This document shows, in pieces, positions 53,998-62,415 of a DNA stretch of 64,000 bases. Below the pieces are notes generated by a model. That model was given only the letters and a program-made list of their open reading frames with translations. It was not told the DNA's origin and did not search any database. Within the stretch, counting starts at the first letter, position 1. Each line of letters begins with the position of its first letter. Both the position numbers and the translations under genes were made by a program. Source of the stretch: Taibaiella sp. (GTDB lineage Bacteria; Bacteroidota; Bacteroidia; Chitinophagales; Chitinophagaceae); the NCBI GenBank assembly GCA_019638495.1, contig JAHBTQ010000009.1:62001-126000 (forward strand). Direction: 5' to 3'.

Positions 53998-56428
53998 GGC
54001 TGAAGTCATAGCCCGGCCGCAAAACCGAAAGAAAACTGCAACTGCCTGCTACCACTGCGGTCAGCCATGCCTTACTGACAAAATAGCAATTGCTGACAAG
54101 CTTTTTTGCTGCGATGGTTGCAAACTGGTTTACGAAATACTAAATGAGAAAGACCTCTGTGACTATTACAAATTGCAGCAACATCCCGGCCTGTCGCAGA
54201 TCAAAGCCATAAGAAAAGACAAGTATGCCTACCTGGACGATGAAACAATTGCCACAAAGCTCTTGCGTTTCACCGATGGAGAATTAGGCATCGTTACGCT
54301 ATACATTCCATCAATACACTGCAGCTCATGTATGTGGCTGCTTGAACACCTGGACAGGATCAATGCAGGTGTGCGCGAAAGCCGCGTAAACTTCTCTGCC
54401 AAAGAGATCACAATACACTTCTACCGAAAAAAAGTAAGCCTGCGTTCGATAGTAGAACTGCTTACAACCATAGGCTACGAGCCTTACATAAGCCTCGAAG
54501 ATATAAACGAAAAGGCGGCAAAGTCGCTGAACAAACAGCGCATCATAAAGCTGGGCATTGCAGGATTTTGCTTTGGCAACATTATGATGATGAGCTTCCC
54601 TGAATATCTCTCTGAGAAGACAGGGATCGAAGAACAATACACCTACCTGTTCCGTTACCTTAACCTTGGACTGTCGCTACCTGTGTTCTTCTATGCAGCA
54701 TCAGAGTTCTTCCATACTGCATGGACTGGTCTGAAACAGAAAATTCTGAACATCGATGCGCCTATCGTACTTGCACTCATCATCACCTTTGCCCGCAGCA
54801 TATATGAGATACTGAGTGGAACGGGAGCAGGCTACCTGGACAGTATGAGTGGCATTGTATTCTTTATGCTGGCAGGTCGCATTGTGCAGGAACGCACATA
54901 CAAATCTCTGTCCTTTACACGCGATTACAAATCCTACTTCCCTATTGCGGTGAATGTAAAAACGGTCAACGGTATAGTAAGCACACAACTGAGCGATCTG
55001 AAGAAAGACGACATAGTAGTGCTGCACCACGATGAGATAATACCCGCTGACTCGGTAGTGCTTAACGAAAATGCGTTTGTGGACTACAGCTTTGTGACAG
55101 GCGAGGCAGAACCGGTGCGCGTAAACGTGGGCGAGAAGGTATATGCCGGAGGTAGACAAACAGGTGAAGAGCTCTTGATAAAAGTAGAAAAGCCTATTGC
55201 GGGCAGCTACCTCACTTCGCTCTGGAATCACTTTGCCTTCCGTCGCAACAAGGAAGCAAACAACGACAAAGACAGCGTCATCCACCTGCTGAGCAAATAT
55301 TTCACTGTCATTCTATTTACGCTGGCAGCGGGCACAGCCACATACTGGTATTTCAACGATCCTTCAAAGATCATCAACGCAGTTTCTGCCATGCTGATCG
55401 TTGCATGCCCATGTGCATTGCTACTTTCAGCAACATTTACCAATAGCAACATCCTGCGAATCCTTAGTCTCAACGGACTGTTCCTGCGAGATGCAACCGT
55501 CATTGAGCAAATAGCGGCCACAGACCATATAGTATTTGACAAAACAGGAACATTGACCAAGGGCAACACCTCAGTTACTACCAGTGGTCACCAGCTCACA
55601 GACGCTGAAAGGGACATGGTTTACTCCGTGGCTCGCCAGAGTAACCACCCCAACAGCAAGGCACTGACAGCATGGCTGGAAGGTAGCGCTGCCGTGGCGC
55701 TAGACTCATGGAAGGAGACACCGGGACAAGGCCTACAGGCAACCATTGGCAACACGCGTATCATCGTCGGCTCGGCGCTTCTTGCAGATGCGCCTGCTGA
55801 CATTATGGACGAGAAAGCAAGCCTGTATATAAGAATCAACGACAAGCTCACGTCAGTTCACCTTAACGCTGACGTACGCGAAGGCATACCCGGCCTTACG
55901 GCACAGCTACGTGACCGCTACAAGCTTTCCTTGCTATCTGGCGACAATGACAAACAAAGAAGCCATTTCGCAACGCTATTGGGTGGGAAAAGCGAGCTAC
56001 TCTTTAACCAGAAGCCGCTGGATAAGCTATCCTATATAGAGAAGCTACAAGAAAAAGGCGAGAAGGTAATGATGATAGGCGATGGCCTGAATGATGCCGG
56101 CGCACTGCAACAGGCTAATGTAGGCATAACCCTTGCCGACGATGTAAACAACTTTACACCTGCATGTGACGCGATATTCAACGCAGAGAAACTAAGTTCA
56201 TTTGCCAGGCTGATTCAAATGGCTAAGCATGGTGGACATATCATCAACATAAGCTTCGTTATATCCATCGTTTACAACTTTGTAGGTTTGTGGTTTGCCA
56301 TGAATGGGATGATGAAACCGGTGACGGCAGCTATCCTTATGCCATGCAGCACGCTGAGCATTGTGATAATCTCCAGTGGATTGAGCAACCTGATTGCGTG
56401 GAAAAACGGATTGCGGATCCGCTCATAG
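53981..56428 (+). CDS. ccoI: CcoI/FixI-type copper-translocating P-type ATPase
   Basis: 815 residues. An N-terminal zinc-ribbon-like segment (CYHCGQPC, then FCCDGC, residues 23-47) is followed by a heavy-metal-binding domain with CSSC (114-117). After four helices come the actuator TGEAEP (373-378), the membrane copper motif CPCALLLS (~476-483), the phosphorylation site DKTGTLT (520-526) and GDGLNDAGAL (700-709). The CPC and the two N-terminal Cys domains are typical of CcoI/FixI, which export or deliver copper for cbb3 oxidase assembly. In most Bacteroidota it precedes ccoS and ccoNOP; none is here. Confidence 0.92.
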   Translation: MPLTNEAEVIARPQNRKKTATACYHCGQPCLTDKIAIADKLFCCDGCKLVYEILNEKDLCDYYKLQQHPGLSQIKAIRKDKYAYLDDETIATKLLRFTDGELGIVTLYIPSIHCSSCMWLLEHLDRINAGVRESRVNFSAKEITIHFYRKKVSLRSIVELLTTIGYEPYISLEDINEKAAKSLNKQRIIKLGIAGFCFGNIMMMSFPEYLSEKTGIEEQYTYLFRYLNLGLSLPVFFYAASEFFHTAWTGLKQKILNIDAPIVLALIITFARSIYEILSGTGAGYLDSMSGIVFFMLAGRIVQERTYKSLSFTRDYKSYFPIAVNVKTVNGIVSTQLSDLKKDDIVVLHHDEIIPADSVVLNENAFVDYSFVTGEAEPVRVNVGEKVYAGGRQTGEELLIKVEKPIAGSYLTSLWNHFAFRRNKEANNDKDSVIHLLSKYFTVILFTLAAGTATYWYFNDPSKIINAVSAMLIVACPCALLLSATFTNSNILRILSLNGLFLRDATVIEQIAATDHIVFDKTGTLTKGNTSVTTSGHQLTDAERDMVYSVARQSNHPNSKALTAWLEGSAAVALDSWKETPGQGLQATIGNTRIIVGSALLADAPADIMDEKASLYIRINDKLTSVHLNADVREGIPGLTAQLRDRYKLSLLSGDNDKQRSHFATLLGGKSELLFNQKPLDKLSYIEKLQEKGEKVMMIGDGLNDAGALQQANVGITLADDVNNFTPACDAIFNAEKLSSFARLIQMAKHGGHIINISFVISIVYNFVGLWFAMNGMMKPVTAAILMPCSTLSIVIISSGLSNLIAWKNGLRIRS

Positions 56429-56434
56429 TGTGCA

Positions 56435-57481
56435 CTACAATTTCTTAGGAGTCCAGCCGAGACGCGTAAACACCTTACGGCGTAGCGCAAAATAATCCCA
56501 AACAATACTACGACGATAAATGCCCTCCTCGTTACGGGTGGTGATCATTGCCTGGTTCTCTCGACGGAGTGCAAACCACTTGCCTATCTCGCGATAGCAA
56601 TGGAAATGAGCCTTGATAATGGTAAGCGTTTGCTTGGGGTTGCCTGTTAGCAGCAGGCGCAAACCAGCCACACCATCCAGCACCAACCTGAGTGGGAACA
56701 GCCAAACCAGCTTGTGTCCTTTCTCATTTTTTATCAGCAGTATCAGGTTATTACGAAAGTTGTAGTAGAGCTTCTGCGTGCTACCATAGCTTATGACGCT
56801 ACCGCCCACATGATACACAGTTGAAGAACCTATGTACCCAATTTTGTACCCGGCATTCTTCAGCCTCCAGCATACGTCCACTTCCTCCATGTGGGCATAC
56901 AGTTCATTGTCCAGACCGCCCACTTTGTGATAGAGGTCTGCACGCACCATAAAGCAGCCGCCGGATGCCCAGAATACCTCTATGTCGTCGTCATACTGGC
57001 CATTGTCTTTTTCTATGTCAAAGAAGATGCGGCCACGGCAAAACAGGTAGCCATATTTGTCCATGAAGCCACCACCCGCACCAGCGTATTCAAACTTATC
57101 GCGCTCGCGATAGTAGCGTATCTTGGGCTGGCAGGCGGCAAGCATAGCATCGGCCTCCATAGCCCTGTGCAGCGGCGGAAACCATCCCTGCGTGACCTCG
57201 AAATCGGCACTAAGAAGAATGTAATACTTAGCTTTTATACGCTTTAGCGCCTCATAATATCCGTTGGCGAACCCAAAGTTTCTTTCTATGCGCAGCGTCT
57301 TTACTGTGGGAAAGTTTTGCTGCACGTATTCCAGCGTATTATCCGTAGAGGCATTATCTGCCAGCACTACGTCATAGCCGGTATGCGCTTCTGCCACTAT
57401 CAGTGGCAAAAACAGTTCATGCCACTTGGTACCGTTATAGCTGAGTATTACAACGGCAGTATCCTGTTGGCATTCTATCAT
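56435..57481 (-). CDS. family 2 glycosyltransferase
   Basis: 348 residues. GT-A fold: VVILSYNGTKWHELFLPLIV at the N-terminus, the nucleotide-sugar segment DNASTDNTLEYVQ (~42), NFGFANGYYEAL (~70), the DxD-position residues in YILLSADFEVTQGW (~93), then GGCFMVRADLYHKVGGLD and the catalytic-type HMEEVDVCWRLKNAGYKIGY (~196). It resembles rhamnosyltransferases of the WbbL type that build cell-wall or O-antigen glycans. The usual DxD appears as SAD. No transmembrane segment is evident except a possible amphipathic stretch around LVWLFPLRLVLDGVAGLRLL. Convergent with ccoI, six bases between stops. Confidence 0.9.
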   Translation of the reverse strand: MIECQQDTAVVILSYNGTKWHELFLPLIVAEAHTGYDVVLADNASTDNTLEYVQQNFPTVKTLRIERNFGFANGYYEALKRIKAKYYILLSADFEVTQGWFPPLHRAMEADAMLAACQPKIRYYRERDKFEYAGAGGGFMDKYGYLFCRGRIFFDIEKDNGQYDDDIEVFWASGGCFMVRADLYHKVGGLDNELYAHMEEVDVCWRLKNAGYKIGYIGSSTVYHVGGSVISYGSTQKLYYNFRNNLILLIKNEKGHKLVWLFPLRLVLDGVAGLRLLLTGNPKQTLTIIKAHFHCYREIGKWFALRRENQAMITTRNEEGIYRRSIVWDYFALRRKVFTRLGWTPKKL

Positions 57482-57550
57482 TATAGGTAGCTTGTTAGGT
57501 TAGGTAGGCACCGGGGTGCTCACCATCGCAGACCATTGTGGTCGCCAGGG

Positions 57551-57769
57551 TTATTTGTATTTGGGGTCGTACAGCGTATTGTCCGGCACTTTTACATCTG
57601 CATTCTTCTGGTATTTGTGCTCCCATAGGTTATAGCAGCCCGACCATGCAAAAATGAAAAAGCCGAAGAACGACAGCAAGAACAGAAAACGAGACTTATT
57701 AGGCTTATTGAGCTCGATATCATTAGGGTTATCTATCTCTCCGCCGTGGTTTGTATGATGCGTATTCAT
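57551..57769 (-). CDS. small single-pass membrane protein of unknown function
   Basis: 72 residues from the ATG at 57769. An upstream in-frame ATG at 57790 is directly preceded by a TATTTTTG -7 box (57793-57800), so transcription would begin inside that longer frame and the second Met is preferred. A hydrophilic N-terminus is followed by one helix (FLFLLSFFGFFIFAWSG, ~30-46) and a C-terminal tail (WEHKYQKNADVKVPDNTLYD). Possibly a small envelope subunit; no family recognised. Confidence 0.6.
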   Translation of the reverse strand: MNTHHTNHGGEIDNPNDIELNKPNKSRFLFLLSFFGFFIFAWSGCYNLWEHKYQKNADVKVPDNTLYDPKYK

Positions 57770-57858
57770 TGAATGTATTAACGTTTCCATCGCAAAAATA
57801 ATGGTAATTCCCTCAAAATCATAATATTTTTACCCCGCATTCGTTATACGCGTGAATT

Positions 57859-58998
57859 ATGCGTCAGTACCTGAATTGGAAGTCATATCTGGCAATTGTA
57901 GCTGCTTTAATAGTGGGTGCGTCGCTTTATTATACCAGCAACCTGGCCGGGCGACTGGCAAGCGAGGAACGCCGGAAGGTATTGGCAATAGGTGAAGCCG
58001 TAAAAGTGCTAAGTAGCCCTAACGTGACCGAGGGCCCGAAAACGGACGAAGCACTGTACATGATGAAGCAAAACAAAACGATTCCGCTCATCATAGCAGA
58101 TGCCAAAGATTCCGTAATAGACAAAAAGAACATAGACAGCACCAGCGTCTTTGCCCGCCTGGGCGAAAAAGACCAGATAGCAAATTTCCGTAACCAGCAC
58201 GCACCAATAGAAGTAGATTATGGTACCGGAAAGAACTACATATACTATGGAGAATCCTATCTGCTAAGGCAACTCCGCTTCTTCCCCTACGTTCAGCTTG
58301 CCATCATCGTAATCTTTCTGGCAGTGGTGCTACTAGCCTTAAATGCCGCCCACACCAGCCTGCAAAACCAGGTATGGGTGGGCCTATCGAAGGAAACAGC
58401 ACACCAACTGGGAACTCCGCTTAGCTCCATAGAGGCCTGGCTGGAACTGCTGCGCGATAACGACAGCAACAATGAGGCTGTAGTAGAAATGCAAAAAGAC
58501 CTGGACAGGCTGAAGCTGGTTGCTGATCGATTTAGCAAGGTGGGCAGTGCACCGCAACTGGAAGAGGAGAACCTTGTGGAGCGGCTGGGCAACATTGTAG
58601 AATATATGCAAAAGCGCAGCCCTAAAAAAGTGGCGATCACGCTGCATTCGCCTGAAAAAGAGATTCCTGTGTACATCAGTGGCTCATTGCTTGACTGGGT
58701 CATGGAAAACCTGATACGCAATGCGCTGGATGCAATGGCCGGTGAAGGAAAAATAGACATCACAGTCACCAACTCACCGCAACAAGTGTGGATAGATGTG
58801 CAGGATAATGGAAAGGGAATCCCTTCCCACCAGGTGAAAGACGTTTTCAAACCGGGATTTACCACTAAGAAGCGCGGCTGGGGCCTGGGTCTATCGCTCG
58901 CACGGCGAATTATCACTAAATATCACCATGGGTCTATTTTTGTAAAAAATAGTGAAGTAGGTAAGGGTACTACTTTTCGCATCATTCTGCGCCGGTAA
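57859..58998 (+). CDS. membrane sensor histidine kinase
   Basis: 379 residues. Two transmembrane helices (~9-27 and ~138-160) enclose a ~110-residue periplasmic sensor region. The DHp phospho-acceptor is in SKETAHQLGTPLSS (~180); the AHQLGTPLS form and lack of a HAMP domain are common in Bacteroidota kinases near fatty-acid or cell-cycle genes. The ATPase domain has NLIRNALDAM, VQDNGKGIP and GWGLGLSLARRI. No response regulator is adjacent, so the partner is elsewhere. FabH follows on the same strand, with its own promoter box between. Confidence 0.88.
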   Translation: MRQYLNWKSYLAIVAALIVGASLYYTSNLAGRLASEERRKVLAIGEAVKVLSSPNVTEGPKTDEALYMMKQNKTIPLIIADAKDSVIDKKNIDSTSVFARLGEKDQIANFRNQHAPIEVDYGTGKNYIYYGESYLLRQLRFFPYVQLAIIVIFLAVVLLALNAAHTSLQNQVWVGLSKETAHQLGTPLSSIEAWLELLRDNDSNNEAVVEMQKDLDRLKLVADRFSKVGSAPQLEEENLVERLGNIVEYMQKRSPKKVAITLHSPEKEIPVYISGSLLDWVMENLIRNALDAMAGEGKIDITVTNSPQQVWIDVQDNGKGIPSHQVKDVFKPGFTTKKRGWGLGLSLARRIITKYHHGSIFVKNSEVGKGTTFRIILRR

Positions 58999-59044
58999 TT
59001 ACATTGTCATTTAACGACAGAAATTGCCACCTTTACCCCCACAC

Positions 59045-59075
59045 TTTTTAGTTTTTAGTTTTCAGGTTAATTTTG
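59045..59075 (+). promoter_or_regulatory. promoter of fabH
   Basis: TAATTTTG at 59068-59075 with TTTT 19 bp upstream (59045-59048, consensus TTTG). The ATG used (59096) is 21 bp downstream. Confidence 0.45.
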
Positions 59076-59095
59076 CTTTAAACTACCAATTGCAA

Positions 59096-60097
59096 ATGCA
59101 GAAAATCAACGCTGCCATCACGGCCGTAGGAGGATATGTTCCTGAGTACAGGCTCACCAATGCTGAGCTGGAAACAATGATGGACACCTCTGACGAGTGG
59201 ATACAAACGCGCACAGGGATCAAAGAACGTAGAATACTGAAGGGAGAAGGGAAGGGCAGCAGCGACATGGCCGTGGAAGCGGTAAAAAACCTGCTAGAAA
59301 AGCGTGGCATCAGCCCGCTGGAGATAGAAATGGTGATATGTGCCACTACTACTCCCGACATGCAATTTCCTGCCACTGCAAACGTAATTTGCGACAAAGC
59401 AGGCATGACCAATGCCTGGGGATATGATGTAAACGCTGCCTGCAGCGGCTTCATCTTTGCACTTACAGTAGGTGCACAGTTTATAGAAACCGGCCGCCAC
59501 AAGAAAGTACTTGTGGTGGGTGTGGACAAGATGAGTTCCATCATGAATTACGAAGACCGCACCACTTCCATCATCTTTGGTGATGGTGGGGGCGCTGTGC
59601 TGCTGGAGCCTAACACAGATGGCTATGGCGTCATAGACTCTATACTACGCACAGACGGCAGTGGCCGCGTATTCCTGCACCAGAAAGCGGGCGGATCTGT
59701 AAAGCCTGCAAGTATGGAGACCGTTATGAATAAAGAACACTATGTGTACCAGGAGGGCCAGGCCGTTTTCAAATTTGCTGTAAAGAACATGGCTGATGTG
59801 GCTGCCGAGATAATGGAGCGCAACAACCTGACGGCTGAAAACGTGGCATGGCTGGTACCTCACCAGGCCAATAAACGCATTATCACTGCAACTGCCGACC
59901 GGATGAACCTACCGGCCGAAAAAGTGATGGTGAACATAGAGCGCTACGGCAACACTACCAATGGCACCCTACCCCTTTGCCTGTGGGAATGGGAAAGCAA
60001 GCTGCATAAAGGAGACAACATCGTACTGGCTGCATTTGGCGGCGGTTTCACATGGGGAGCCACCTACATTCGCTGGGCATATGATGGCGCTAAATAA
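59096..60097 (+). CDS. fabH: beta-ketoacyl-ACP synthase III
   Basis: 333 residues from the ATG at 59096. The open frame starts at 59024, but that region overlaps the promoter box and is not conserved. MQKINAAITAVGGYVPEYRLTN is the usual N-terminus. The catalytic triad is seen as Cys in NAACSGFIFAL (~115), His in VPHQANKRII (~258) and Asn in RYGNTTNGTLPLCLWE (~288). TGIKERRI and DRTTSIIFGDGGGA are also typical. It starts fatty-acid elongation by condensing acetyl- or branched acyl-CoA with malonyl-ACP. Bacteroidota use it for branched-chain fatty acids. Confidence 0.96.
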   Translation: MQKINAAITAVGGYVPEYRLTNAELETMMDTSDEWIQTRTGIKERRILKGEGKGSSDMAVEAVKNLLEKRGISPLEIEMVICATTTPDMQFPATANVICDKAGMTNAWGYDVNAACSGFIFALTVGAQFIETGRHKKVLVVGVDKMSSIMNYEDRTTSIIFGDGGGAVLLEPNTDGYGVIDSILRTDGSGRVFLHQKAGGSVKPASMETVMNKEHYVYQEGQAVFKFAVKNMADVAAEIMERNNLTAENVAWLVPHQANKRIITATADRMNLPAEKVMVNIERYGNTTNGTLPLCLWEWESKLHKGDNIVLAAFGGGFTWGATYIRWAYDGAK

Positions 60098-60111
60098 ATA
60101 TGTAGCGCCCA

Positions 60112-60140
60112 TTGGCAGAATGAATTTTTTACTAAATTTG
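60112..60140 (+). promoter_or_regulatory. promoter of the tRNA-Cys gene
   Basis: TAAATTTG at 60133-60140 (TAnnTTTG) with TTG at 60112-60114, 18 bp upstream. It ends nine bases before the tRNA. Confidence 0.55.
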
Positions 60141-60149
60141 CCACCCTAA

Positions 60150-60220
60150 GGTCGGATGGCCGAGTGGCTAGGCTCAGCTCTGCAAAAGCTGCTACAGCGG
60201 TTCGAATCCGCTTTCGACCT
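60150..60220 (+). tRNA. tRNA-Cys(GCA)
   Basis: A full cloverleaf can be drawn. The acceptor stem is GGTCGGA / TTCGACC (60150-60156 and 60213-60219, one G-U). The anticodon stem CAGCT / AGCTG encloses loop CTGCAAA with anticodon GCA at 60182-60184. The T-arm is AGCGG-TTCGAAT-CCGCT. The discriminator base is T (60220), the identity base of tRNA-Cys. CCA is not encoded. 71 nt, short variable loop. It has its own promoter and terminator. Confidence 0.93.
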
Positions 60221-60225
60221 CGAAT

Positions 60226-60253
60226 AAAAGCGTCACATTTGTGGCGCTTTTTT
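60226..60253 (+). terminator. rho-independent terminator after tRNA-Cys
   Basis: Stem AAAGCGTCAC / GTGGCGCTTT (one G-U) with loop ATTT and a T run, starting six bases after the tRNA. Confidence 0.8.
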
Positions 60254-60309
60254 CGTTTGGAGAACTTAAGCCTGTCCAATAAATGACACGTCACGGTAAG
60301 CCTGAGCCT

Positions 60310-60361
60310 ACTCGTCCTCGTTTGAAACGAGGATGCAATTGGCGGGGCGTTTGTAACGCCC
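60310..60361 (+). repeat. REP-like repeat L1
   Basis: Two hairpins in order: TCCTCGTTTGAAACGAGGA, then GGCGTTTGTAACGCC. It forms a direct repeat with L2 (63 bp later) and an inverted repeat with R beyond the transposase. Confidence 0.75.
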
Positions 60362-60372
60362 GTCAGTCAACC

Positions 60373-60422
60373 CACTCGTCCTCATTTGCAACGAGGATGC
60401 AACGGCAGGGCGTTTGTAACGC
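60373..60422 (+). repeat. REP-like repeat L2
   Basis: Same two-hairpin unit as L1 (CCTCATTTGCAACGAGG, then GGGCGTTTGTAACGCTC), slightly degenerate in both stems. It ends immediately before the transposase stop. Confidence 0.75.
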
Positions 60423-60429
60423 TCATCAC

Positions 60430-60990
60430 TCAACTCACCACTACATCTACGAGCCCCTTCCCGCCACAATAGTCAATGGCGCTGCTGTATAGGTAATGCT
60501 CCGGTTGGGCTACGATCATTTGTCGCACCGGATTGTTGTGGATATATTCAATTCGCTGTCGCAGCCGAATACCCCCGCCTTCCAGGCAAACGCCATGGTA
60601 GCCATCCTGCCACAGTTTATATTGCTCTGCCCTACCAGTACTTTGCGCTGCGTAGCGAAATTTGTGCAGCAACCACTCCCGCCTGCTTTCGGGTATAGAA
60701 GTTATTGCCTCAAGCATCTCCTTAGACGTAAACTTCTTAAAATCGCGTACTACATCTGACAATCTAAATGGCGGAGTGCTACGACACACGACGTGTATAT
60801 GGTTACTCATCACTACCCACGCATAGCATTCAAGCCCCTTTGCTTTTATACAATAATTGAGTGAAGAGACCACGATGTCTTTATATACCGGACGAGTGAA
60901 CACATCGATCCAATCCACCACAGTAAAAGTGAGAAAATGAATGTGATGCTGATCCTGTATTATATATCTATCGCCAGACATTATTGCCAA
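60430..60990 (-). CDS. REP-associated tyrosine transposase (RAYT, IS200/Y1 family)
   Basis: 186 residues. FLTFTVVDWIDVF is the first strand of the HUH fold, WVVMSNHIHVV (~60) holds the His-x-His metal motif, and YIHNNPVRQMIV (~150), near the C-terminus, follows the RAYT pattern with the probable catalytic Tyr in the EYIHNNP helix. RAYTs are single-copy domesticated relatives of IS200 transposases that process REP palindromes. Here the gene is enclosed by such palindromes (two on one side, one inverted on the other), so it probably nicks or moves them. The frame is intact. Confidence 0.9.
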   Translation of the reverse strand: MAIMSGDRYIIQDQHHIHFLTFTVVDWIDVFTRPVYKDIVVSSLNYCIKAKGLECYAWVVMSNHIHVVCRSTPPFRLSDVVRDFKKFTSKEMLEAITSIPESRREWLLHKFRYAAQSTGRAEQYKLWQDGYHGVCLEGGGIRLRQRIEYIHNNPVRQMIVAQPEHYLYSSAIDYCGGKGLVDVVVS

Positions 60991-61005
60991 TATATGGTTA
61001 TTATT

Positions 61006-61060
61006 CGGGCGTTACAAACGCCAAGCCAGCGCATCCTCGTTGCAAACGAGGACGAGTGGG
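61006..61060 (-). repeat. REP-like repeat R (inverted copy)
   Basis: The reverse complement of the L1/L2 unit: GGCGTTTGTAACGCC is read on the minus strand, as is the CCTCGTTTGCAACGAGG hairpin. It lies 15 bp upstream of the transposase start. Confidence 0.75.
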
Positions 61061-61107
61061 TCCTTATAAAAAATGAGAACGAGTGAAGCCTTATTTGTTT
61101 TGTGCCT

Positions 61108-61551
61108 TTACCAAAAATCCGTTTGCCTTAAACTGTCTTTGAGTCTTGATCCAAGTTCACTTACTTCATAATAATGGTCGTTAGTAGAGTCTGTATAAAA
61201 TAATTCAGATTGCGGCTCGCCCCTTGCGGGAAAGTAAAAGCAAAAATAGGCATGTGGCGTATCCGTTGCACCAATTGCCACATGTTCCATCAGCTTTGAA
61301 ATGTCATTACCGCGTTTGTCATAAACATGAAAAACTATGTCATTCTTTTCTTTTACAACAATTCGTCTAAATCGCTCATCACGCCCAAAATTCAAATCCA
61401 TTGATCCCGTGCTGCCACGTACACGATCTACCTTGACGCGAATTATGTACCAACCATTAGAAGATTCGTCAATTTTAAGATTTACTGACTTATCGCCGTA
61501 ACGTGTACATCCGATGACTAACATAGCGATGAAAATAGCTTTCGTAATCAC
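61108..61551 (-). CDS. small putative lipoprotein of unknown function
   Basis: About 147 residues if translation starts at the GTG at 61551, giving MITKAIFIAMLVIGC, a short lipoprotein signal with lipobox LVIGC. The open frame reaches an ATG at 61626, overlapping the upstream gene by 11 bp, so the start is uncertain. The mature protein is beta-rich (GWYIIRVKVDRVRG, NDIVFHVYDKRG, AYFCFYFPARGEPQ) without a known motif. It may be co-transcribed with the 65-residue protein upstream. Confidence 0.6.
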   Translation of the reverse strand: MITKAIFIAMLVIGCTRYGDKSVNLKIDESSNGWYIIRVKVDRVRGSTGSMDLNFGRDERFRRIVVKEKNDIVFHVYDKRGNDISKLMEHVAIGATDTPHAYFCFYFPARGEPQSELFYTDSTNDHYYEVSELGSRLKDSLRQTDFW

Positions 61552-61615
61552 TCGTTTGCCATTATTCCTTCCCTTTCCGCCGCCATTGGTGTTATTCACC
61601 AGCATCCAAACGGCT

Positions 61616-61813
61616 TTACTGCCCATACTCAGGCTTAATAATATGCCTCCTTACATTGTCACCAAAGTAGGCACCGGCGTCTACCAGCTCTCCAAATAGT
61701 TCATCTATCTTCTCTTTAGTACCGTCGGAGTGTACTGTGGCCAGGAACTTCATCATTGCATGCTGGTTGCCTATGATGGTGGCAAGATGGTACTTCATTT
61801 CAGTGTCTGTCAT
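61616..61813 (-). CDS. small helical protein of unknown function
   Basis: 65 residues from the ATG at 61813. The open frame continues to 61861, but a TATATTTG -7 box at 61829-61836 on this strand makes the inner Met more likely. It is mostly helical (MKYHLATIIGNQHAMMKFLATVH, EKIDELFGELVDAGAYFGDNV), cytoplasmic, with no family recognised. Followed on the same strand by a small lipoprotein gene. Confidence 0.5.
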   Translation of the reverse strand: MTDTEMKYHLATIIGNQHAMMKFLATVHSDGTKEKIDELFGELVDAGAYFGDNVRRHIIKPEYGQ

Positions 61814-61861
61814 GTTAGTTCGTTTATTCAAATATAATGATCTTATTTCCTGCAAAATCAA

Positions 61862-62415
61862 GGCTGTGGCACGTTGAAAAAAGTTTTATCACAGAACGCC
61901 GGCGTCTTATCATGTCCCTCAAATTGCGGTGCCATGGAAATACGCTTTGGAATACATACCGGCCTTTAGCACCTTTGTACCGGCTTAGTAGCTTCTTGTG
62001 TCTTTTGTACATAAAAACGATTTGCCATTTCTGCAAATCCTCTATTGCTCACGCTTCTGATTCCGACATTACTTCCGGCACCGGAAATCGGAAGTAGGCC
62101 AGAGAAAACAATTGATTTTCAGGAAGTTAAAATCACTTCCCGCTTTTTCCGGTCGGCAAAAAGCGGAAGCAAACCGGAAGTGACCAAGTAGCGTAGCCAA
62201 TTGGATTACTGTTGAAAAACTTCCACAGTGTCGATCCGCATTTCATATAACCGCACAAAAAATACTGTATTCTTTTTAAGTGCCTAAGGTTTATGATTAT
62301 GAGAAACTTGTCCGCGCACTTAAGCGCTTTATGTAAAAGCTCACCGGGGAACTGGCATACCCTTTGTGCCTTTTAATGCAACAAACTTTTTGTGGAATTT
62401 TAAAAACCTCGAGCT
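61862..62415. other. 554-bp intergenic stretch with no credible gene
   Basis: The open frames here are short and lack coding character. The middle (62061-62225) holds a second cluster of CTTCCG hairpin repeats related to those at 24749-25070. The last ~80 bp must contain the promoter of the exported protein at 62416; TACCCTTTG at 62359-62367 resembles TAnnTTTG with one extra base. Confidence 0.6.
62061..62225. repeat. CTTCCG/CGGAAG hairpin repeats, second cluster
   Basis: ACTTCCG (62071-62077) pairs with CGGAAGT (62089-62095). Then AATTGATTTTCA, ACTTCCCGCTTTTTCCGG and AAAAAGCGGAAG (paired around CCGGTCGGC) follow in the same order as in the cluster at 24797-25052. Confidence 0.65.

Noticed and set aside
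60150..60220. tRNA-Ser/Leu (because of the GGCCGAGTGGCTAGGC start)
   Set aside because: The variable loop is short, the anticodon loop reads CTGCAAA (GCA) and the discriminator is T, all matching tRNA-Cys.
60310..60422. CRISPR-like array before the RAYT gene
   Set aside because: Only two direct copies, each itself a pair of hairpins, with no unique spacers of regular size and no cas genes; the third copy is inverted across the transposase. It is a REP arrangement.
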